DNA of 64,000 nucleotides from Rhodobacteraceae bacterium UBA6796 (GTDB lineage: Bacteria > Pseudomonadota > Alphaproteobacteria > Rhodobacterales > Rhodobacteraceae): NCBI GenBank assembly GCA_002452815.1, contig DKFM01000006.1, positions 186,001 to 250,000 of the forward strand, given 5' to 3'. The position numbers were made by a program, and so were the translations under genes. Shown piece after piece: positions 26,746 through 34,671 of the stretch (position 1 is its first letter; the number at the start of each line of letters is the position of its first letter). The notes below the pieces were generated by a model. It was not told the DNA's origin and did not search any database. It saw only the letters and a program-made list of their open reading frames with translations.

Positions 26746-27171
26746 ATGCATCAAGACTGGATCTGGGGCCTCGTCGGGGGCCTGATGATCGGCGCGGGTG
26801 CGGCAGTCTATCTGCTGCTGAACGGCCGGATCATGGGTGCCAGCGGCATTCTGGGCGGGCTGATCGACGGCAGCGGGCGCGACACCACGCCCGAGCGGTT
26901 CGCCTTTCTGGCCGGGCTGATCGTGGTGCCGCCGTTGCTGGTGCCGCTTTACAAGGTGGTCGACACCCATGTCAGCAGCAATATCGGCGTGCTGATCCTG
27001 GCCGGGCTGCTGGTGGGCATCGGCACGCGGCTGGCCAATGGCTGCACCTCGGGGCACGGGGTGTGCGGCATCTCGCGGCTGTCGCTGCGCGGGATCGTGG
27101 CGACGGTGTTCTACCTGCTGGGCGGGGGGCTGGCGCTGGTGATCGCGCGGCATGGGCTGGGGCTGATCTGA
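26746..27171 (+). CDS. YeeE/YedE-type membrane transporter subunit 1 (thiosulfate/sulfur transport family)
   Basis: 141 aa with four helices. It holds the conserved [18 protein letters not shown] segment of the YeeE/YedE family, whose Cys residues handle thiosulfate or related sulfur species. The first GxxMGxxG-like half ([16 protein letters not shown]) is also present. It is the N-terminal half of a transporter that is a single chain in other bacteria. The stop codon overlaps the start of the second half (TGATG). A nearby FNR box suggests low-oxygen induction. Confidence 0.88.
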   Translation: MHQDWIWGLVGGLMIGAGAAVYLLLNGRIMGASGILGGLIDGSGRDTTPERFAFLAGLIVVPPLLVPLYKVVDTHVSSNIGVLILAGLLVGIGTRLANGCTSGHGVCGISRLSLRGIVATVFYLLGGGLALVIARHGLGLI

Positions 27172-27623
27172 TGCGCAATTTCACCGCATTTCTGGCCGGC
27201 GGGCTGTTCGGCGCGGGGCTTCTGGTGGCGGGCATGGTCGACACCGCCAAGGTGCAGGGCTGGCTTGACGTGTTCGGCGACTGGGACCCGACACTGGCCT
27301 TCGTGATGGGTGGCGCGGTGCTGCCGATGATGGGGGTCTGGCGGATCGCGGCGCGGCGCAAGACCAGCTATCTGGGCCTGCCGATGCCGGGCGATTTTCC
27401 GCAACTGGTCGACCGCAATCTGGTGCTGGGATCGCTACTGTTCGGGGCGGGCTGGGGGCTGGCCGGGCTGTGCCCGGGTCCGGCGCTTGGCGCGCTGGCC
27501 TTCGGCGGCTGGCAATTCGCGCTGTTCGTGCTGGCGATGGGCGCGGGAATGGCACTGACGCCCGCCTTGCGGGGCCTGTTGCAACGCCTCGATCCGCCGC
27601 CCACCGGGCAGGACGACGCCTGA
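27171..27623 (+). CDS. YeeE/YedE-type membrane transporter subunit 2
   Basis: 150 aa with four helices. It opens [20 protein letters not shown] and has the second conserved Cys motif WGLAGLCPGPALGALA near residue 95. It complements subunit 1: the split GCTSGHG and LCPGPA halves together make the family pore. Ends 17 bp from the convergent FliM-like gene. Confidence 0.88.
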   Translation: MRNFTAFLAGGLFGAGLLVAGMVDTAKVQGWLDVFGDWDPTLAFVMGGAVLPMMGVWRIAARRKTSYLGLPMPGDFPQLVDRNLVLGSLLFGAGWGLAGLCPGPALGALAFGGWQFALFVLAMGAGMALTPALRGLLQRLDPPPTGQDDA

Positions 27624-27639
27624 GCCGGAACCGCAAGGC

Positions 27640-28860
27640 CTATAGTCCGCTGCCGATCTTGAGCGGTGGCAGATCGCCCGTGTCCTCGGTGGCGCCGAAC
27701 CCGTCAAGCGCCATTCCAAGGGGCGGAAAATCCGCATCCTCGCCCGCCTCTCCGGCAGGGGGGTCATAAAGGGACGAGCCCGGGTCACCCAGGGCCGACA
27801 GGGCCAGCGTGTCCTGCGGTTTGCCCGCAAAGGGACTGGCGCCAGCCTCGAAGGCGGGCGCGGGGTCTGTTTTCGCGGGCTTCGCCTTGGCGGTGCTGAC
27901 ATCGGCCATCGTGCCCTGCGCCAGATCCTCTTCGGCGATGACCCGCACGGCACGCATCCCGCGGCTTTGGCCCAGCCGCCCAAGCGACAGCCGCCGCCGC
28001 CCTGCACCTTCCAGCCGCAGATGTTCCAGCGCGTCGGATGGCAGCGGAATATCCAGGCCGGGCCGCAGCGCCATCACCGCCGACAGCGGCAGCGAGACGC
28101 GGTGCAAGACCGCCTCGATCACCGCCCGCGTGCCCATCACTGTGCCCTGCATCTGCTTGCCCCAGGCGGCCTCTTGCGCCGCGCGTTCAGCCGCCGCCGA
28201 GGCGATCCCTTCAGCCGTTGCGGCAAGCGCGGTCTGGCCGGGGTTGCGGCGCAAATGCGCGCCGCGCCCGTTGGCGGGCACAACCCACAGCAACCCGCCC
28301 TGCCGCATGCCGCCCGCCCCCAGTTCCAGCTGCAGCGACCAGACCCGATAGCCGATGTCTTCAAGCAACAGGCCCAGCGGCCGCGGATCATCCAGATAAG
28401 AGGCATAGCGAAAGCCGCCCGCCCAGATCACCGCCTCGGTCTCGGCCAGAAAATCGCCGATCTGAACCAGCACCGCGTCGATGAAATCCGCCGCCATCGA
28501 GGCGTCGATCCGCGTTGCGCGGCGCGGCGCGGGGGCGGATTTCGCGAGTTGCCCCATGGTCTGCATCTCGATCAGCGCCGACAGCGTGGCGGGCGGCAGC
28601 ACCATCAGCCCCAGGGCCTCGCCCGGGCCTTCGATCATCGCCAACAGCGACAGATCCTCCAACGCCTCGGGCAGGTCGGCCAGCGACATCCGGCTTTCGC
28701 GCGCCGCAGTGACCTGCAGCGGCAGCCCGAAACTGTCCTGCGCGACCTTGGCCAGCGCCTGGGTGATCGCGCGATCGGGCGTCATGGGGGCGCTGTCCGC
28801 GACGGGTTTGCCCGCCTCGGCCTTTCTGCGCAACACCGATTGAATCCGTTCGTCTGCCAT
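27640..28860 (-). CDS. FliM/FliN-like SpoA-domain protein, not in a flagellar cluster
   Basis: 406 aa. The centre matches the FliM middle domain loosely. Residues about 270-345 form a SpoA/FliN C-ring domain, with VLHRVSLPLSAVMALRPGLD and GRRRLSLGRLGQSRGMRAVR. A Pro/Ala/Asp-rich tail follows. FliM-family proteins build the flagellar switch. This one is alone, beside a transporter and a sensor kinase, so it may serve a second flagellar system or another SpoA-based assembly. The start at 28858-28860 (MADERIQSVL) is chosen by fit. 28869 is possible. Confidence 0.75.
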   Translation of the reverse strand: MADERIQSVLRRKAEAGKPVADSAPMTPDRAITQALAKVAQDSFGLPLQVTAARESRMSLADLPEALEDLSLLAMIEGPGEALGLMVLPPATLSALIEMQTMGQLAKSAPAPRRATRIDASMAADFIDAVLVQIGDFLAETEAVIWAGGFRYASYLDDPRPLGLLLEDIGYRVWSLQLELGAGGMRQGGLLWVVPANGRGAHLRRNPGQTALAATAEGIASAAAERAAQEAAWGKQMQGTVMGTRAVIEAVLHRVSLPLSAVMALRPGLDIPLPSDALEHLRLEGAGRRRLSLGRLGQSRGMRAVRVIAEEDLAQGTMADVSTAKAKPAKTDPAPAFEAGASPFAGKPQDTLALSALGDPGSSLYDPPAGEAGEDADFPPLGMALDGFGATEDTGDLPPLKIGSGL

Positions 28861-28948
28861 CCCGTCCATTCCGGCCCCATTGGGGGACCGATGGGAACAG
28901 GCATCGCAGATCAAGGTTTACAAATCGTTGAACACAGCCGGAAATTCC

Positions 28949-31633
28949 TCAGGCCGCCTCTTTTCGGCGCAACGGCAGGCTGACCCGGAACCCCGCGCCG
29001 CCCTGGCCGGGCAGATAGTCGATCGAACCGCCCAGATTGGTCATGATCTCGCGGCAGATCGCCAGCCCCAGACCGGCGCCGCCGGCGCGGCTGGTATCGG
29101 TCAAACGGGCGAATTTTTCAAAGATAAGCGATTGGGATTTCTTGGGAATCCCCGATCCGTTGTCGATGAAGTCGATCTGCACCCGCCCGGCACGCTTTTT
29201 CACCTCGATCCGCAGCACACCGCGTTCGGCATCGCAATATTTGCGCGCGTTCGACACCAGATTGATGAACACCTGCACCAGACGGTCGGTGTCGGTAAAG
29301 ACCGGCATATGCTCGGTCGGGAAGTCGCGCTCGACGCGGAACACCCGCTCGGGCCGGGTCGAGGAGGCCGCCTGCACCGCGCGCGAAATCAGATCGTGCA
29401 GGTTGGCCACGCCCACGTTCAGCTGCACCTTGCGGTTTTCCAGCACCGCCAGATCCAGCAGATCGTCCAGCAGCCGGGTCAGGCGGCGGGCCTCTTCATG
29501 GATGATCTCGGCATATTGGGCGCGCGCGGCCTCGGGCAGGTCCGGCTCCATCAGGATTTCGGAAAACGCCCGGATCGAGGTCATCGGCGTGCGCAATTCA
29601 TGGCTGATCTGGCCCAGAAACGCGTCTTTCTGCACCGACAGTTCGGTCAGCTTGTCATTGGCCTCGCGCAGGGCGCGGGCGGTGCGGGCGAGTTCTTCGG
29701 ATTTCGCCTCAAGCTGCGCGGAATATTCCTTGATTTCGGCCGCCTCGCCCGCCACCGCGATCAGATCCTGCACCGAGACCGAACTGCCGCCGGTCAGCTG
29801 CGCAATCATCGCGTGGGCCGTGGCCGCGCCCACCGACCCGGCCAGCTGACGTTCCAGCCGGGCAATGAAATCGGGGGTGGTGTCGGGCAGGAAGCCCAGC
29901 TTGCCCTGCCCCGCCGCCTGCGCCTGAAAGAAACGCTGCGCCTCTTCGGCGCCCAGAATGCGCTGCGACATCGACAGCAGGTCTTCGGCCTCGGCCGCGC
30001 CGCGCGACCAGCCGCGGGCGCCGGGCGCCTGATCGAAGATGTTGACGAAGGCCACGCCCTGCAGCCGCTCCATCGGGCCGGGGAAGGACACCATCGAAAA
30101 CGCCAGAAACAGCAGGCTGTTGAGCAAGAGCGACCAGAACAGCGCATGCAGCAGCGGGTCAAGCCCCGCCACCCCGAACAGGGCATGCGGCCGCAGCCAG
30201 GCGATGCCGAACGGCCCTGCCGCCATCACCTGCGCCGAAATCAGCCCGCCCTCGCCGAAGGACGGAAGGAACAGCGTATAGATCCAGACGGAAAACCCGA
30301 CGCTCAGGCCGACGGCCGCGCCGACATGGGTCGCCCCGCGCCAGAAGATGCCGCCCAGCAGCGCGGGCAGCACCTGCGCCGCGCCCACGAAGGCAATCAG
30401 CCCGATCGAGGCCAGCGCGGCCGAGCCGCCCGACAGGTGGTAATAGCCATAGCCCATCGCCAGCACCGCCGCGATGGACACCCGGCGCGACATCAGCACC
30501 AGCCCGCGAATATCGCCCGGCACCCGCGACGAGCCGCTGCGCAGCGCCAGCCAGAGCGGCGTGACGATGTGGTTGCTGACCATCGTCGCCAGCGCGATCG
30601 CCGCGACGATCACCATCGAGGTGGCGCTGGAAAACCCGCCCAGAAACGCCAGAAGCGCGAGCTTGCCCTGCCCCTGGCTCAGCGGCAGGGTCAGCACGAA
30701 CAGATCGGGGTTCACGCCTGCGGGCATCAGCTCCAGCCCGACGACGGCAATCGGCACGACAAACAGGCTCATCAGCATCAGATAGCCGGGAAAGGCCCAG
30801 CTGGCGGTGGTCAGGTGGCGTTCGTCCACATTCTCGACCACCAGCACCTGAAACATCCGCGGCAGGGTCAGCACAGCGGCGGCCGAGACGAACACCAGCC
30901 CGGCAAACCGCCCCGGCCGCAGATCCCATTGTGCGATGGCCGAGGCGTCGATCTTGGCCAGCATGTCCCATGGGCCGCTGGCCAGCCCCCAGACCACGAA
31001 CACCCCGACGGCCACCAGCGCCACCAGCTTGACCACCGCTTCCAGCGCGATCGCCATGACCACGCCGTGATGGCGTTCGTTGGCGTCCAGATTGCGGGTG
31101 CCAAAGAGGATGGTGAACAGCGCCAGCCCGCCGGCGATCCACAGCGCCGTCGCCCCCTGATCGGGCAGCGCCCAGCCTTCGGGCGTATCGGCGGCAAACA
31201 CCCCGAAGCTGAGCGTGACCGATTGCAGCTGCAGCGCGATATAGGGCGTGGACGAGGCCACCGACATCAGCGTGACGATCACACCCAGCAGGTTCGACTT
31301 GCCGTAACGGCTTGAAATCAGGTCGGCAATCGAGGTGACGCGCTGCGCGCGCCCGATCCGCACCAGTTTGCGCAACACCCACCACCAGCCGACGAAGACC
31401 AGCGTCGGCCCCAGATAGATCGTGACGAATTCCAACCCAGAGCGCGCGGCATAGCCGACCGCGCCGTAAAACGTCCAGGCCGTGCAATAGATCGACAGCG
31501 ACAGCGTATAGACCCAGGGGCTGTGCAGGAACCGCAGCCGGTTGCGGCGGGCGCGGCGTTCGGCCACGAAGGCCACCGAGAACAGCATGATGACATAGGT
31601 CAGACAGACCGCGACCAGCACGTTGAAGGGCAT
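28949..31633 (-). CDS. Sodium/solute symporter-histidine kinase fusion (PutP/CbrA-like sensor)
   Basis: 894 aa. The N-terminal two-thirds (about 1-560) is an SSS-family symporter with some 12-13 helices (for example YTLSLSIYCTAWTFYGAVGY). A linker and coiled coil lead to a HisKA domain with GQISHELRTP (His about 678). The HATPase has N-box NLVSNARKYC and G1 DNGSGIPKK. The layout is that of CbrA/CrbS sensors, which couple transport to signalling of carbon sources such as acetate or amino acids. The ATG shares a base with the stop of the preceding small gene. Last gene of a four-gene operon with an ScfR regulator and a receiver protein. Confidence 0.92.
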   Translation of the reverse strand: MPFNVLVAVCLTYVIMLFSVAFVAERRARRNRLRFLHSPWVYTLSLSIYCTAWTFYGAVGYAARSGLEFVTIYLGPTLVFVGWWWVLRKLVRIGRAQRVTSIADLISSRYGKSNLLGVIVTLMSVASSTPYIALQLQSVTLSFGVFAADTPEGWALPDQGATALWIAGGLALFTILFGTRNLDANERHHGVVMAIALEAVVKLVALVAVGVFVVWGLASGPWDMLAKIDASAIAQWDLRPGRFAGLVFVSAAAVLTLPRMFQVLVVENVDERHLTTASWAFPGYLMLMSLFVVPIAVVGLELMPAGVNPDLFVLTLPLSQGQGKLALLAFLGGFSSATSMVIVAAIALATMVSNHIVTPLWLALRSGSSRVPGDIRGLVLMSRRVSIAAVLAMGYGYYHLSGGSAALASIGLIAFVGAAQVLPALLGGIFWRGATHVGAAVGLSVGFSVWIYTLFLPSFGEGGLISAQVMAAGPFGIAWLRPHALFGVAGLDPLLHALFWSLLLNSLLFLAFSMVSFPGPMERLQGVAFVNIFDQAPGARGWSRGAAEAEDLLSMSQRILGAEEAQRFFQAQAAGQGKLGFLPDTTPDFIARLERQLAGSVGAATAHAMIAQLTGGSSVSVQDLIAVAGEAAEIKEYSAQLEAKSEELARTARALREANDKLTELSVQKDAFLGQISHELRTPMTSIRAFSEILMEPDLPEAARAQYAEIIHEEARRLTRLLDDLLDLAVLENRKVQLNVGVANLHDLISRAVQAASSTRPERVFRVERDFPTEHMPVFTDTDRLVQVFINLVSNARKYCDAERGVLRIEVKKRAGRVQIDFIDNGSGIPKKSQSLIFEKFARLTDTSRAGGAGLGLAICREIMTNLGGSIDYLPGQGGAGFRVSLPLRRKEAA

Positions 31634-31947
31634 CAGCTGTCCCCTTCGTCGGCACGCAGGAAACTGTCGTGCAACTCGGGCGCGCCCTCGGCCTTTTCCT
31701 CTTCCTCCAGCGCCGGCTCCAGACCGCGCGCCAGACCGAAGGCCGCCGCCACCAGCCCGGCCCAGACCACAAACAGGTAAAGCCCGCCGCGCCCGGTATC
31801 GGGCACCGGATCATCCGCCGGCCCCCACAGCCCGGGCAGCAGGATCAGCACCGCGCCCAGAAGCGGCAAGATCCGTGCCGCGTCCATCATCCGTCTGCGC
31901 CGATAGGACCGGCGGGCCAGAAACAGCGGCTGGCCGGATTTCGGCAT
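31633..31947 (-). CDS. Small two-helix membrane protein in the sensor operon
   Basis: 104 aa. A basic N-terminus (RRSYRRRR) precedes two helices (about 25-43 and 55-75) and an acidic tail. It overlaps both the response regulator and the symporter-kinase by single-codon TGATG junctions, so all three are made together. I do not recognise it. By position it may help assembly or insertion of the sensor kinase. Confidence 0.7.
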   Translation of the reverse strand: MPKSGQPLFLARRSYRRRRMMDAARILPLLGAVLILLPGLWGPADDPVPDTGRGGLYLFVVWAGLVAAAFGLARGLEPALEEEEKAEGAPELHDSFLRADEGDS

Positions 31948-32339
31948 CAGGCGCTCCGCACCGAATGGGCGCGCGCGACAATCGCCTCCAGGCAGGCCAG
32001 CACATCGCCATTGGCGAAGGGCTTGGCCAGGAAGGCGCTGGCGCCGGCGCGCTCGGCGGCCTCGCGGTCGCGGCCCTGCCCCCGCGCGGTCAGCATCAGC
32101 ACCGGCAGATCCGCGAAGCGCGGTTTTGCGCGCAGATCGGTCAGGATTTCCAACCCCGACCGCCCCGGCAGCATCAGATCCAGAATGACCGCATCGGGCC
32201 CCTCGTCCGCGATCCGCCCCAGTGCCGCGGCACCGCTGGTTTCCAATGAGACCTCCCAGCCTGCGCGTGTGAGGATGAAACGGATCGCCTCAGCGATATG
32301 CGGCTCATCCTCGATCAGAAGCACATGTTTTCCCGACAT
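31947..32339 (-). CDS. Single-domain response regulator (receiver only)
   Basis: 130 aa, a bare receiver domain. It has the acidic pair in LLIEDEPHIAEA, phosphoacceptor Asp in VILDLMLPG (about residue 53), Thr in LMLTARG and Lys in FLAKPFANG. There is no DNA-binding output, so it must act by protein contact, for instance on the ScfR-type regulator encoded upstream. The ATG follows GAGGAGGAAG. The longer upstream reading frame has no conserved content. Confidence 0.92.
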   Translation of the reverse strand: MSGKHVLLIEDEPHIAEAIRFILTRAGWEVSLETSGAAALGRIADEGPDAVILDLMLPGRSGLEILTDLRAKPRFADLPVLMLTARGQGRDREAAERAGASAFLAKPFANGDVLACLEAIVARAHSVRSA

Positions 32340-32404
32340 CGGCGCTTCCTCCTCTCCCCCGTCGCAACTATTGCGACCCTTTCGGGAACTGTCAAACGCT
32401 GGCG

Positions 32405-33730
32405 TCACGCTTCGGACAGGATCGAGGGTTCACGCCGCCCGACACAGTCGGCACGCGGGCAGATCCTGCATGACGAGCCGACCGGACGTTCGCCGCTGGC
32501 GCGTTCGGGCGGTGGCGGCAGGATCAGCATCATCGCCTCCATCAGCACCGGCCCCTCGAACCCTGCGGGCTGGCGGGGGGCGCAGAAGGCATAGGTCAGG
32601 AACCGCTGCGGCAAGCGGCCTGCCATGTCGACCACGGTGCGGATCGGTTGCATCGGGCGGGTCAGTGCCTCGTAAAGCGGCCAGAGCGGACAGGCCGCGC
32701 CGAAGCGCGGCATGGTGAACCCGGGCGCCGCGCGGCGGAAGGTCAGTGTGCCCGACCCGTCGCAGATCACCAGACCGGCGGGCGGCGCTCCCTCGATCCC
32801 GGCGGGCAGCGTCGCCAGACGGCGGAACACCGCCCCCATCGGCGCGCCGAAACGTTGCGCCAGCCGCGCCGGATCGCTGCCGCATTCCAGCAATGCGGCG
32901 GCAAAGGGCGCCAGCGGCAGCGCGCGCGCATCCTCGGCCGCGCGGGCGATATGCGCCAGCGCGAGCTTGCGCGCAGCCCCCGAGGCGAGTTCCGCCACCC
33001 CCTCGATCAGCGTCTCGGGCTCGGGCGGGTCGGGCTGTTCCAGCTCGGGCAAATGCCAGCCGCGCATCGACAGCCAGGCCTCGACCTGTTCCAGCGGTGA
33101 ACTCAGCCCGGTCTCGGCCTCTTCCAATTCGTCCAGATAGCCCACCAGCGCCTCGGCGGTATCGGACAGACGCAGGCTTTCGTCCTGGATCGTGCGCAGG
33201 AAGCGCGCGCGCCATTCCGGCTCGATGTCTTCGGTTTCGACCAGGATCGCCGCGGTCGAACGCAGCGAGGTCACCGCCGACAGCACCTCGTGCAGCGACG
33301 CCAGCAGGAACGGGTCCTGCGCCATGCGTTCGGAATAGCTTTCGACGACCCGCTCCAGCGCCGCGACACGGGCCTGCCGCCCGGCCAAAACCGCGGCCCA
33401 GCCGGGGAAGCGACCGACGAATTCCTCGATCCGTTCCAGTTCGGGCAGGCCCGCGGCCTGGGCGCTGCCTTCGGTTTCCGCACTCGCCAGCGCCTCGCGC
33501 AGCCCGTCGAACAGCACCCCTTCGGCGCCCTCGGACAGGGCCACCGGATCGACGCCCAAAACCTGCGCCAACTGCTCCAGCAGACTATCGCCCACCCGGC
33601 GGCGGTTGTGTTCGATCAGATTCAGATAGGCCGGCGAGATCCCCGCCGCACGCGCCAGATCGGCCTGCTTCATCCGCAGCGCGGTGCGCCGTTCGCGAAT
33701 GCGGGTGCCGGTCAGGGCGGAACGGGCCAT
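32405..33730 (-). CDS. ScfR/RamB-type XRE transcriptional regulator (DUF2083) with a HisKA-like helical hairpin
   Basis: 441 aa. An XRE helix-turn-helix (residues 8-63, ADLARAAGISPAYLNLIEHN) comes first. Residues about 140-205 (LHEVLSAVTSLRST..., then RFLRTIQDESLRLSDTAEAL) resemble a histidine kinase dimerisation hairpin, including a His-Glu pair (His147). The C-terminal short-chain acyl-CoA sensing domain ends with CRICPRADC (Cys421, 424, 429). Family members regulate the glyoxylate cycle, propionate or acetate genes in response to acyl-CoA. It heads an operon with a receiver protein and a symporter-kinase. Good ATG at 33728-33730. Confidence 0.88.
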   Translation of the reverse strand: MARSALTGTRIRERRTALRMKQADLARAAGISPAYLNLIEHNRRRVGDSLLEQLAQVLGVDPVALSEGAEGVLFDGLREALASAETEGSAQAAGLPELERIEEFVGRFPGWAAVLAGRQARVAALERVVESYSERMAQDPFLLASLHEVLSAVTSLRSTAAILVETEDIEPEWRARFLRTIQDESLRLSDTAEALVGYLDELEEAETGLSSPLEQVEAWLSMRGWHLPELEQPDPPEPETLIEGVAELASGAARKLALAHIARAAEDARALPLAPFAAALLECGSDPARLAQRFGAPMGAVFRRLATLPAGIEGAPPAGLVICDGSGTLTFRRAAPGFTMPRFGAACPLWPLYEALTRPMQPIRTVVDMAGRLPQRFLTYAFCAPRQPAGFEGPVLMEAMMLILPPPPERASGERPVGSSCRICPRADCVGRREPSILSEA

Positions 33731-33876
33731 GGCCTCCTCGGGGTTGCCTCACGCCCCCGATTTACCGCCAATCCCCAAGATTACAAAGCGATTTACAGAC
33801 CTTTACGCCCGAAAAGAAAAGGGACGACCGGGCCATTGCGCCCGACCGTCCCCGCTCCTCCCGGGTGTTTTGCCGA

Positions 33877-34038
33877 TCAGCAGTCAGGCGCCACCATCGG
33901 CGCGGTGCTCAGATCGCCCACGCCCGGCTCGCACTGGCCGACATCTTTTTCCAGATCGGTGCAGCCCGCCAGAACCGCCAGCACCAGCACCGCCGCAAGG
34001 CCCACAAGCCCACGGGATTTCTCACGCATCATCGACAT
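33877..34038 (-). CDS. Very small Cys-containing lipoprotein, FNR-type promoter
   Basis: 53 aa. MSMMREKSRG is followed by a hydrophobic core and lipobox LAVLAGC (Cys about 26). The mature peptide is only about 28 residues, with further Cys at about 35 and at the C-terminus (VAPDC). The ATG at 34036-34038 follows AGGAGATAGCG, an excellent ribosome binding site. A class II FNR promoter sits at the right distance upstream. No homologous family comes to mind. Two free Cys in an anchored peptide could bind metal or form a disulfide. Confidence 0.8.
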   Translation of the reverse strand: MSMMREKSRGLVGLAAVLVLAVLAGCTDLEKDVGQCEPGVGDLSTAPMVAPDC

Positions 34039-34068
34039 CGCTATCTCCTCTATTCGCGCCGTGAATGA

Positions 34069-34110
34069 ACTATACGGTTCACTTTAATTTCGTGCCCTGA
34101 TTTAAATCAA
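34069..34110 (-). promoter_or_regulatory. Class II FNR/FnrL promoter of the small lipoprotein gene
   Basis: The box CTGATTTAAATCAA (34097-34110) differs from TTGAT-N4-ATCAA at one base. On the minus strand a TATAGT -10 hexamer occupies 34074-34069. With a start near 34062 the box is centred at -41.5, the classical FNR activation position. The leader to the ATG at 34038 is about 24 nt and includes AGGAGA. Confidence 0.7.
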
Positions 34111-34127
34111 GCACGAATAACGCGCCC

Positions 34128-34559
34128 CTAGTCGAAACTGCGAAAATGCGCGCCATAGATCAGCGCGCGGTTCGAACACTCCCCCATCGCGAATTGTGCC
34201 CAGACATCGCCCTTGGCCCCCGCCGCCACCTTGTCGCGGCCGAATCTGGCGCGCCCTGCGCTGATCGCCGGGCCCATGTCAGAGGTCAGCGCCTTCAGCC
34301 GGGCGACCCAGAATTGCGCCGCCTCGTCGAAATAGCTGCCCACCGGCGCCCCGGATGGCACGATCATCTGCGCCACCGTCAGGCAATAGCCCGCCTCGAC
34401 CGCTTGTGTCACGGTGCCGAACAGATAACCGGGCGGCGCCGCGAACTGGCTTTTCCACGTCGCCCAGAACAGCACGGCCAGCAGCGCCGCCAGCGCCACC
34501 CCGCCGCCCCAGACGACGCGGGGCGAAAGCCTGTCCTCCTCGTTGCGCAGCTTGTCCAT
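34128..34559 (-). CDS. Hypothetical single-helix periplasm-facing protein
   Basis: 143 aa. An acidic-basic N-terminus MDKLRNEEDRLSPR, one transmembrane helix (about 17-37), then a soluble domain of about 105 residues with three Cys (CLTVAQ..., and GECSNRALIYGAHFRSF near the end). The ATG at 34557-34559 follows GGGAGG. I do not recognise it. Lies between the small lipoprotein gene and the terminator of the pyrimidine operon. Confidence 0.7.
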   Translation of the reverse strand: MDKLRNEEDRLSPRVVWGGGVALAALLAVLFWATWKSQFAAPPGYLFGTVTQAVEAGYCLTVAQMIVPSGAPVGSYFDEAAQFWVARLKALTSDMGPAISAGRARFGRDKVAAGAKGDVWAQFAMGECSNRALIYGAHFRSFD

Positions 34560-34610
34560 GCGGCCTCCCGTTGCGGGGATCACAGCACAGCAGGGTTAAC
34601 GAATCGTGGC

Positions 34611-34645
34611 AAAACGAAAGGCGCGCCCCCGCAAGGGGACGCGCC
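34611..34645 (-). terminator. Intrinsic terminator of the pyrimidine transporter operon
   Basis: On the minus strand GGCGCGTCCCC-TTGC-GGGGGCGCGCC is followed by TTTCGTTTTG. The 11-bp stem and U-rich tail start 27 bp after the stop of the substrate-binding protein gene. Confidence 0.85.
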
Positions 34646-34671
34646 ATCGATCCGATCAGCCGGGACTGCGC

